Shown: positions 6,491-15,900 of the stretch, piece after piece
Layout of the letters: each line of letters starts with the position of its first letter
Position numbering within the stretch: position 1 is the stretch's first letter
Assembly (NCBI GenBank): GCA_002171315.2
Contig: NHFS02000039.1
Coordinates: forward strand, 1-16,629
Source: Euryarchaeota archaeon TMED117
Lineage (GTDB): Archaea; Thermoplasmatota; Poseidoniia; Poseidoniales; Poseidoniaceae
Direction of reading: 5' to 3'
Length of the DNA: 16,629 nt
Notes under the pieces: model-generated
What the model saw: only the letters and a program-made list of their open reading frames with translations
What the model was told of the DNA's origin: nothing
Databases searched by the model: none
Made by a program: the position numbers and the translations under genes

Positions 6491-6877
6491 TCAGTGACCC
6501 TCTGGGCGTTCATAATCAGGAGTAAGTCTTGCAAGTGTGCTTGTGTACTTTGCTCCACTTGTAATGAAGAGTACAAGGGATGCAAGTGTGAGTAGTGTAA
6601 GCATAATCAGCATGTACATGCCCCATGGACTAATACTGCGTACTGTTGTAATGTAAAGACCCCAAAGCACTGAGAGGTATAGGAACGGGCGGTATCGGCG
6701 AGATATAGTACTCAATCGAGCTGATTTGAGTGTATCATCATACAGATTGGGAGCATCGTCCTTGCTGATCATACCATGTTCAACTGCACATCGAGTGCAA
6801 ACCTGAGTATTTGGCCCATTTCCATGGATGAAGAACTCACGAGGATAGGTTGCAGAACATAGGCGACAGGTTGGCAT
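6491..6877 (-). CDS. Zinc-ribbon protein with two membrane helices
   Basis: A 128-residue protein with an N-terminal Cys4 motif (Cys4-x2-Cys7 and Cys27-x2-Cys30), which should bind one zinc as a small ribbon, then a polar linker and two hydrophobic helices at about 64-80 and 86-107. The tail is short and polar (YERPEGH). I recognise no specific family; zinc ribbons joined to membrane helices are common in archaea and bacteria and mostly uncharacterised. GAGGGAG at 6881-6887 supports the ATG. It is the last gene of the minus cluster, 37 bases after the PabBA stop, so it is probably co-transcribed with the pab genes, but nothing in it suggests a role in folate synthesis. Confidence 0.8.
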   Translation of the reverse strand: MPTCRLCSATYPREFFIHGNGPNTQVCTRCAVEHGMISKDDAPNLYDDTLKSARLSTISRRYRPFLYLSVLWGLYITTVRSISPWGMYMLIMLTLLTLASLVLFITSGAKYTSTLARLTPDYERPEGH

Positions 6878-6914
6878 CTCTCTCCCTCAAGTCAACCCAC
6901 TTACTACCGTCATT

Positions 6915-9122
6915 TCAACCATGCGCTTGAGAATTTAGAAAAGCATCAAGGATAAGCGTACCAGATTGACTTCCAACTGACTCTGGATGAAACTGAACAC
7001 CGAAAACAGGATGTGCTTCACTTCGAATCGCTAGAACAAGGGATTTTGTTGCATCAGTTGCGTCGATATGAAACTGCGAATTGGCGTGGTCATCTGAAGA
7101 AAGAAGCGTCAAAGAATTGTATCTGGTCATATTGATTTCAGAAAGATTCACAAAAAGACCACGCCCGTTATGCAAGCATTCTACTGGAATTCCGTGTACT
7201 GGGCCAGATGGGCTAGGAATCAAGCCCCAGCCATCTGCGATGCCAAGTGCTTGATGGCCGAGACAAATCCCAAGTGTTGGAGGCAACTCTCCAGCGAGAG
7301 CCATTTTTGCAAATTCCATTGTCAATGGGCTGTCTTCAGGCCAACCAGGACCTGGACCTAGTATCACATGAGATGGATTGAGAAGTGCCATAATTTCCTT
7401 TGCAGAACGAGCAGTATTTCTTCTTCCATTCATAATGTTCACATCATATCCGAGGCCACAAATCATGTGGGCAATGTTGTATGTGAATGAATCAAGATTA
7501 TCGATAAGAAGGACAGAATTTTGTTTGAAACCTTCAGTGTAAATAGAATTTGAGATTGGGGCTGATTTCAAATCACCTTCTATCGGTAAAGAATGGACTG
7601 AAAGATCACCACGTGGTATAGAGAGACGATCATCATCCATCCATCCACACGACCTTAGCAATGCGTTTGCTTTCCACTTCGCTTCGGCCACTTCAGATTT
7701 AGGGTTTGATTCAATTGTAATGCCTCCACCCGCGGTAACTCTCGCTTTCCATCCATTTTTATCCCGCCTCAACTCTGCAGTTCGAATCATAATATTCCAA
7801 GAAGACATGTTTGTTTTTGTTTCAAACCAACCCATCGATCCTGTCCAAAACGATCTTGGCTGCTTTTCTAATTCATCGATTGCTGCACAAACAACAGTTC
7901 GCGGGCATCCTGTAATCGATCCGCCAGGAAACACTGCCTGAAACGCATCAAAAGCATCAAGTCCGTTTTTCATCCGCCCTTGGACACGAGTTACGAGATG
8001 CTGAACTTCGGCATATGTTTCGACATCAAACCTTTCAATCCATATTTGGTTTGGTTTTGCAATGACCCCAACGTCGTTACGCATCAGATCAACAAGCATT
8101 CTGTGTTCTGCACGTTCTTTTCGATCGGAAATCATATCTTCTCTTAACAACAGTTCTTCGGCAAGGGATGCCCCTCTAGGGCGCGTCCCTTTGATTGGAG
8201 CGGTTGTAATGATGTCGTCCTTTGTAGATAGCAAGGATTCTGGAGAGGCGCATATCAGTGCTAATTCTTCGTCGTTAACATGTACAAAACCAGAATATGG
8301 AGCGGGATTTGATGAAACTGAATGGCATAGCACTTCCCAGGGTTCAGATTCAATTGCTCCTTCCCAAGTTCTTCCATAGTTGAGTTGATACAATTGCCCG
8401 TCCTTGATTGCAGAATGTATGGTTTCTACAATCTGTTCGTGTTCTTCATCAGTACAATTAGAAATTGGTGGCTGTGAAGGTTTTATTGCTGGAGCAAATT
8501 CAGAATCAATGTGTTTTGCAAGAGATATATTCACTGCTTCAGTCCACTGTTTATTTGTCGAATAAGCCATTATCATATCCTTCTCTTTGCAATGGATAAT
8601 GCACTTGTCAATTCTCCACACAACGGAAAGCAAATCATTCTCTTTGGGGGGATATTGCAATCCAATAGGCTGGGTCCATTGGACCAAATCATATGCGAAA
8701 GCACCAGTCCAGAATGGACCTGTGATAGGAATTGTACCGAGACGCTGATCAAATCCAATTTGTTCTTCAGGACAAAAATGGCGGAGGATTTCTGATATCG
8801 TGGTTGCACCATATTTTTCCTGAAGAAGCCACGAATGGCCATTCCATTGTTGCAATTCGGCTGCTATCATTGATGGTTCTGTCAATCTGATATCACCATT
8901 CATTGGAGAATGAGGAGTTGCGGGTGAAATGACTTCACTCGACGGTTGTCGAATAAGAATTCGAGTTGTACTGGGTCCACAAAGAAGAGAAAAGGTTGCA
9001 AGATGGCTTTTTGGTCCCGAAGAAAGTAACATCATCTCATCAGGAGAACCATATCCAGAAGCACCATCGCCGAGTAGCCCCTTTTCCTGTAACGAATTTC
9101 GTAACGAAAGAAGAGGCTCCAA
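6915..9122 (-). CDS. pabB-pabA: Aminodeoxychorismate synthase, PabB-PabA fusion
   Basis: Makes 4-amino-4-deoxychorismate from chorismate and glutamine for p-aminobenzoate and folate-type cofactors. Residues about 120-490 are the chorismate-binding domain. PIKGTRPRG (309-317) carries Lys311, the lysine typical of PabB where anthranilate synthase has Ala, and FPGGSITGCPR (398-408) is also PabB-like. Residues about 536-730 are the class I glutamine amidotransferase, starting LLIDNLDSFTYNI, with nucleophile Cys620 in GICLGHQALG and His712/Glu714 in FHPES. Both active sites look intact. The PabB-PabA domain order is the reverse of the PabA-PabB fusions of plants, fungi and actinomycetes and instead resembles fused TrpE-TrpG and PhzE. 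The start is TTG 9122, immediately after the pabC stop, with GAGGTG (9134-9129) 6 bases upstream. The lysine argues against anthranilate synthase. Confidence 0.93.
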   Translation of the reverse strand: MEPLLSLRNSLQEKGLLGDGASGYGSPDEMMLLSSGPKSHLATFSLLCGPSTTRILIRQPSSEVISPATPHSPMNGDIRLTEPSMIAAELQQWNGHSWLLQEKYGATTISEILRHFCPEEQIGFDQRLGTIPITGPFWTGAFAYDLVQWTQPIGLQYPPKENDLLSVVWRIDKCIIHCKEKDMIMAYSTNKQWTEAVNISLAKHIDSEFAPAIKPSQPPISNCTDEEHEQIVETIHSAIKDGQLYQLNYGRTWEGAIESEPWEVLCHSVSSNPAPYSGFVHVNDEELALICASPESLLSTKDDIITTAPIKGTRPRGASLAEELLLREDMISDRKERAEHRMLVDLMRNDVGVIAKPNQIWIERFDVETYAEVQHLVTRVQGRMKNGLDAFDAFQAVFPGGSITGCPRTVVCAAIDELEKQPRSFWTGSMGWFETKTNMSSWNIMIRTAELRRDKNGWKARVTAGGGITIESNPKSEVAEAKWKANALLRSCGWMDDDRLSIPRGDLSVHSLPIEGDLKSAPISNSIYTEGFKQNSVLLIDNLDSFTYNIAHMICGLGYDVNIMNGRRNTARSAKEIMALLNPSHVILGPGPGWPEDSPLTMEFAKMALAGELPPTLGICLGHQALGIADGWGLIPSPSGPVHGIPVECLHNGRGLFVNLSEINMTRYNSLTLLSSDDHANSQFHIDATDATKSLVLAIRSEAHPVFGVQFHPESVGSQSGTLILDAFLNSQAHG

Positions 9123-9893
9123 TCATTCCACCTCAGTCCAAGACGAATCTTCATTTTCCAGACTCGACAATATATCTCTGCACAAATCTGTCAAACGTGT
9201 TGTTCCGTCACCAATTTCTTCCCCATCAATCGATTCAATTGTTGCAGCACCTAGGCCGCTTCCTAGAACAACACACTCAATGCAACGAGCAACCATTCGC
9301 TCGTTGAGATTCCCCTTTTGGATAGGAAAACCAGAGGATTTTAGTTCAGATAAAATCGAATGAAGCGTGATGCCATCAACTGCTTGCGGGGAAGCACTGT
9401 ACCATACAACCCCATCTTCGTCAAGTAAAATTGGTGAGCCTCGATCTCCATCAATAATGGCATATTCATGAACAAATAATGCAATATCTGCTCCAGATTG
9501 CTCTGCCTGTTGCCTTGCTTCATGATACACACCCCATGCTCCATGTTTTGTTCCAGCGACTCGCTTTGGCCACATTTTTGCAACAACAGTTATTGCATCA
9601 CAGGATTCATTTCGAATAGAAAATGTTCGATTGGATATATTCCATATCCCCTCAGAAGTGTACTCGATCCTTAGAAGTCCATCTTGGAATTGGGATTTCA
9701 TACCGACTATTTGATTCAGAACGCTCTTTTCCCAATCACTTGGTAACTCGATTCTAAGATTCTTAGCGTGTTCTTGGAGGCGATCTGAATGTCGCCTAAA
9801 TTGAAACAATCCTCGTTTTACTGAATACTGCAGCGTAGTAAAAACAGCGGAACGAGGGGGTTGCCGCATGCTGCTCACACCAGTACCTATCAT
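9123..9893 (-). CDS. pabC: Aminodeoxychorismate lyase-like class IV PLP enzyme
   Basis: Fold-type IV PLP enzyme predicted to split 4-amino-4-deoxychorismate into p-aminobenzoate and pyruvate, the step after its downstream neighbour PabBA. The 256-residue product shows AVFTTLQYS (16-24) and RRHSDRLQEHAKNL (33-46), typical of the N-terminal half. GTKHGAWGVYHEARQQA (114-130) holds the likely PLP lysine, Lys116. VHEYAIIDGDRGSPILL (141-157) and AVDGITLHSIL (171-181) fit the C-terminal half. The usual Glu-Gly-x-x-x-Asn signature appears as IIDGDRGSP, so Glu is Asp148 and the Asn is missing. ATG 9893 has a poor ribosome binding site, while ATG 9869 (Met9) is preceded by GGTGTGA at 5 bases and is a credible alternative. 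Branched-chain or D-amino acid aminotransferase is possible from the fold; the pabBA neighbour decides for PabC. Confidence 0.85.
   Translation of the reverse strand: MIGTGVSSMRQPPRSAVFTTLQYSVKRGLFQFRRHSDRLQEHAKNLRIELPSDWEKSVLNQIVGMKSQFQDGLLRIEYTSEGIWNISNRTFSIRNESCDAITVVAKMWPKRVAGTKHGAWGVYHEARQQAEQSGADIALFVHEYAIIDGDRGSPILLDEDGVVWYSASPQAVDGITLHSILSELKSSGFPIQKGNLNERMVARCIECVVLGSGLGAATIESIDGEEIGDGTTRLTDLCRDILSSLENEDSSWTEVE
9129..9134 (-). promoter_or_regulatory. Ribosome binding site GAGGTG deciding the TTG start of pabBA
   Basis: Read on the minus strand, GAGGTG lies inside the last codons of pabC, followed by 6 bases that include the pabC TGA, then TTG 9122. The good match and spacing make the unusual TTG the real start and imply coupled translation of pabC and pabBA. 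Confidence 0.7.
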
Positions 9894-9917
9894 TCCTATG
9901 ACTTGAGCATCACGGTA

Positions 9918-12900
9918 TCAAAGCAGATCGTCTAGGAAAGATGTATCAATACCTGAGTTGGATGAATTCTGCTTGGTACCAATGTCCAAATCATTGAGTA
10001 TACTATTGTCAACTGGAGTTCGAACAGGATTCATGACCGGCCTTGAAGCGACGTATTCCTGTCGATCGAGTTGTGGATTTTGAATTCGGTCAGCAGCTTG
10101 GAAAAGGGAGCCAGTATCTACAGGAGGTGGTGGCGGTACACTTGCTTCTGGAGGCGAATTCCATGCATCATCATCCCCAAGTCCCCAAGTAGCGGTTTGG
10201 ATTTCCCACTGCTTGTCCTTTTGCGATTTCCTTCCGCGACCACGTACAATCGCTATGAGCAAAATCAGCGAGACAAATACCAGGCCTGCTGCAAGCAGGT
10301 TCGGTGTTGTTAGAAGAGACTGGAAGTCCGTCCCTTCCTTTGATTCATCAGTATCAACAACTCCATTTTCAACCGCATTGATCATCAAAGCATCTACGGA
10401 CTGACGAATCTGATTGTCATCAAATGTTGTAACAGAAACATACCATGCCGATTTGTTATCGAGATCCGCAAAGACAGCGGAGGTGATGACGAATGAGTTC
10501 GCCGTTAGCGTATCTCCCACGAATGTTGCATCTGAGATGTCCATGAAATCCTTATCAGAAATATGGATTTGATAACCTTCTACGCCGAAATCATTTGTGT
10601 GATTCCATGTCACGAGGATATCGGTTTCTGCAACCCAAGCCAAGGTAATCCCATCAATTGCTGGAAGATAATTACCCGGATCTGTGATTCCATCGTCAAT
10701 TGATTGTGAAGAAACGACGGTCAAATCAGTCTTGTGTGCATTGGCAGAAGAATCAACGGCTACTACAGCAACCCATGTTTGCTGTCCAGGAAGTACTGGA
10801 AGGTCGCCTGCAATAATAGTTAGAATAATTGGGAAAGTGGGCATCCTATCAAGAGTCATAATCGGTGCGTTTGGACCGTCAGAACCTACGCCAACACTTG
10901 TGAAAGACCACGAAGCAGCATAAACCTCGTATTGATAGATGTCACTCGCAGTTGAAAGTCCGAATTCTAGATCAAGGGCTGATCCATCGTCCATAGGGCG
11001 GTCACTGAGTGAGATGTCATCAAGACGCGGAGGAGGTGTTGTATCCTCTAGATTGTTGATCGGAACGACACTTGCTGATAACAATGAATCTACGTAGACG
11101 TTTCCTTGTAAATCATGAACGGTTACTGTTACGAAGAGCTCAATTCCTGGTTTAATTAATTGCGGAGTATCGGAGGAGGAGAACTCATCAGTTTGAGAAG
11201 CATCTCCATACAACGCAGTATTCAGTGTTAATTCGATTGGATTTTTATCTTCGTTAATCCATTGCTTATCGATTGAGATACATCCACAGGTTGCAGGGTC
11301 ATCACCATATGCATTCCAGAGGTATGAGATGTCATCAACTGGCTTGTCTGCAGCCCACACCGTGTAATGACTGAAATCATCAGCAGAAGAGATGGACCAA
11401 ACAACATCGATGGCAGTACCGTCATCATTCGGAGTATCGAATGCTTGGATATTTTCAATTCGAGAAGGAGGCATAGAAGCCCCGTCTGAATTATCAAGCG
11501 GTGTTGCCTGAACAATGTCTACATCGTTTAATTCTGCATTTAACCACGTATCATATGCAACTACGCCGATGTAGTATTCAAGCCCATTTGTCAATGGTAA
11601 ATCGTCTAATTGCGCAACAATTGTTGAGTTTTCTTGGCAAGAATTTACCACAGTTGCGGCAGAAAATCCAGCGACTGAGGTTGGTGTTGTTACAAACACA
11701 ACTCCAGTGATCATGTAGATTGTGTAGAAAGCACAGTCATCAGCATCGCTAGGATCCCAACCGACAGTAATTCTTCCACCCTCATCTTCAGGGGTATCTA
11801 TTGCCCAGACATTTTCCAGTTTTGCAGGAGGTTGACCATCGTCTATGCCACCAGTTGGTACAACTGGGCCAATAATCGTCGCATTCATGATGTCTTCTTG
11901 CCCACTGGTGTCAACACATGTGAATCCGAGCCAATACGGTTTACCAGCATCAAGATTTAGGATGGTAAGATTTCCTTCAGTCGGCAGGACAGAGTAAGCA
12001 ACAGACAATCCGAGAATATCGTTCATTGGTTGCGTTGATGTGTAAATACGAGTTTCGAGAAGGTCGAGTGCAGAACAACGTGCCCATTCTGTCTCTAAAT
12101 CCCCTTCGACACCGCCGTCAAGTGGTTGAGCAGAAGCCCACTCAGGCGGGGTTGGCACCTCGTTACTGGTTGTAACCGGCCCTACAACTTGGCTTGGTAA
12201 TCCGAAGCGCCCGTTATCGTATTCAACGACGACGAGGGCATAATATTCGACACCATCAACGAGAGGTACGCCGTTGGCTGTTGTTACATCGGCCTTGAGT
12301 CTGCTATGAAGTGATTCTGTCTTATCGATGATTCTTCCAGCAAGGTCAATATCGGTTGGTAAGGATCCCCATGGCCCTTCGTTAACATAAACGAGGTATC
12401 GGTTGAAATCAGGGTCGTGAACAAGTGACCACTCGACGGTTAATGCTCCACCACCATCATCAGGCCGGTCATACATATCTGCAATCTCAACAGGCGTATC
12501 CTTCCTTACCCAATCATAGACAAGTCGAACCTCAATGGTCCCGTTGCTAGGTGCAATGAGTTTGAGTGGAACAATGCGAGTTCCATTGATTAATTGGCCG
12601 TTATTAATGGCTAATTGAAGACTGTTTTCAACTCCAGTTGTATTGTCAAGTTCCAGTACAGCATCGTATCTAAGTTGGCTGGATTGTGCCCACACAGCAG
12701 CATTTGAAACAGGAGATGTCATTACCAGGGGGACCGTTTGGAACAAGAGCCCGTGCACACCTTCTGCGCCCACAGAACTGTTCAGAGTTACAGGATTGTC
12801 TTCAGTAACGAGGTCAATTTGAAGTCCAGGATGGGTCAAATTAGTGATTTCCATATACTGTGAATTAAATCCAATGTTAAGCGGATCAGCATATCGCACA

Positions 12901-15900
12901 CTGATCGTTTCCATTTCGTTAAACGCAGTAGCAGGAGTCCATCCTCTGAGTCCATCATCTGAGGTTGTTAGCCAGAATCCATTCGCACCTACTGCAATAT
13001 TTGTTGGATTTTGTACGATTGCTGATTTAAGCATTGAATGTGTACTTGTTTGGGCTTCAAGTATTGCCATTCCAGAAGCACCCATGACCATCAAATGCGT
13101 TCCATCACTGTCCATTCGATAAATTGGCCAACTCGATCCGAGTTCGAAACTTGCAAGGCCATCTTCGAATTCTCCAGTCAGTCCATCGTAGTGAACCAAT
13201 GGCCCAACATCGGTCGCAATGTGAAGGCCACCGTAATCTGAGGCGACTGCAGTAATGTAGTTGGAAGGGAGTTGATCAAAGCGATGAGTAGCTGCAACAG
13301 AGGCATTTGAGAGATCAACGACAGTAAGGCCAGGCCTTTCACTTCCCGCACCATCATGTCCGAGAATCAACCATGTCCCCGATTGACTGGTAGTGTAGGT
13401 TTCAATAGACCATACGGAATTTCCTAACAAACCATCAGCAGTTGTCATCGTGTTCGTTGCGCCTGTGGTTGGAATATACTGTGTAAGTCCACTTGGGCTT
13501 GCGACGTAGAGTACGTTTGAGATGTATCGAATGTCTTCAATATTTGACGTGGGCAGGCCATCTGATGTTGTCAATGGATTGTCCCAGTCATTGGTGGTTA
13601 AATTCCAACGACCAATTCCGTTTTGCGTTGCGATGTAGACATGAGAATTGGAAAAGGCGAATCCTTGGATGTTGTCCGAAGGAAGCCCCGAAAGAAGTTG
13701 GCCACTGGTGAATTGCTGTGTTGCAACATCGAATATTTGAACGCCTGCAGCGGTAGATGATGTGCCAAGTAATCCAATGAAGAGTGTTGATGCGCCACCG
13801 GATTGGTAAAGTCCAATTCCATCCTGACTGTTGTGTACTGCACCATTCTTGCGTTGCAGTACGTTTGTTGTTGTATCGAGAGTATACATCCCTCCATTTT
13901 CAGTAGTGATGTAAATCATCGTACCTTCCATCAACATGGAGTTCACCTGATTATTGAATGATAGAGACCAACCCTCATTCCAATCAATCCCTCCACTGGA
14001 GTTGAATGTACCTTGTAGAATACCTCCAGAACCAGCCCCTGGATTATTTCCGTTTACGGTGACAGAATAGGTCGAGACCCAGATCCGAGTGCCATCGCTA
14101 ACCATTGCTTCGATGTTTCCACTAACCAAAGCAGGCAATTCAAATTCAGTATTCAAACCGGTTGAACTGAGTCTGTCAACATGAGAGTAACCGCTCGCTC
14201 CTCCAGCTTGTCCAATAAGCCATTCATTTCCACTGTATTTGATTGAAGTAACCGCAGTTCCAACAGATTGTACGCTCGCTTGACCAGTAATTGCGCCAAG
14301 GGTCGAAATGGCTGCAAAGCCCCCGTTGTCATCGTAACCGATCAGTAATTTACCATTTGCATAACTAAATGCATCAAGCCAAACAGGGTCTGTAGGAATT
14401 CCATTTCCATTGGATGTTATTTCTGCAATCCATGCAGATTGTGTAGTATCGTATTTTGAAATTGGTAGGTTATCATCATCATAGCCGACGTAGAGAGTAT
14501 CGGATGGATCACAAGCAACTGCGGCTACTCGGCCGCTCTTGAGAACAGAGGTGGTAAATGAGCCAACAGCAGTTGTATTTGCGAGATCGATGTATGTGAC
14601 GCCTCCGTTGTTATTGAAGAGTCCGACATACAAGTAAGATCCACATTCATTCATCGAAATTGGATATCCGTTTGGAATCCCGTTCTGTCCAGTGGTATAG
14701 GTTGTCCAGGTACCCGATGCATCGAGTTGACCGATTGTACCTCGTTGGAACCCGCCCCATCCTGCAAAGCTTGCTGAACCTACCATCAAGGTATTTCCGT
14801 CTGTCCAAAGTTCACCAATCCAGTCTCCCATTGCATTTGGTAAGCCGTTACCTGGCGTCCATGCTGTTTCCCATTGGAATGAAGACTCATTGAATCGTTC
14901 AACACCGTCTTCGGTTGCAAACAGAATCAAACCATCGTATTCGATAATTTCACGAACTGGGAAAGAAAGTGTATCCCAAGAACCAAGTTTTGCTCCACTC
15001 GGGCTGTAGACTTCAAGACCTATTTCTCCCCAAGAAATCCATGTGTGGCCACTGGACGAATTGAATGCTGTAACCCGATCAACTGAACCCTCGGGTAGAA
15101 CGGAAGTATTCCATGTTTGAGATACTAAGTCGTATTGAGCGATTCCTCCACTCCCTTCCTGGTTCCACCATTGTCCAGATACTACGCTTGCAAGAAGCGT
15201 GTCTCCAACGATGGTCATTCCGACAACATCGCCACCATTTTCGCTGACTTCCTGGCCAGCATCAAGCGGTGTTATCGCAGTAAAATTACCAACGTCGATG
15301 CCGTAAATACTGTCGCTGGATGCGCCTTGATGGTAGTACATGGTGTATCCATACATTGTCAAATCGTATGGATCGCCGTTACCAACATACAGGCTGTTTG
15401 AGACCTCAATATCATACACTTCAGTACTTGTTGTCGTATTAATTAATTGAAAACCATCTTCCCCGCCAATCCAAATCAGGCCAGATCGAATGTCTTCAAT
15501 CATGCCAGTTACGTACTCATTCCCATTATCAAGAACGTTACTTGTTGTCCAAGTTGCCAGCCATTGACTGTTTGAAATGTCCCATCGTGCTACACCGACG
15601 CCATTGAGTCCGATGTATGCAATATCATCGATGATTTCTACAATCGCATTATCGGTTTGTGACCCAGCATCCCATTCTCCAACAACGCTGAAGGATGACT
15701 TTTCGATGAGGCCTACACCAGAGAACGTTCCACCAAAGACAGTTGTGCTGTTGGCACCAACCACATATGTCGCCCAATTTGGCATACCATCGTAGACATT
15801 GAGACAGTCATCGATGTTCCCGGACAAATCATACTTGCATACGCCGATGTTTGTACCAGACCACATCGTATTCCCATCAAGAACATAATCAAAGTGCTGA

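Noticed and set aside
6915..9122. Anthranilate synthase (TrpE-TrpG fusion)
   Set aside because: PIKGT with Lys, GGSITG, and the adjacent PabC point to aminodeoxychorismate synthase; no trp genes lie nearby.
8929..9363. 144-codon plus-strand frame across the pabC/pabBA junction
   Set aside because: Antisense to two clear enzyme genes; no domain and no ribosome binding site.
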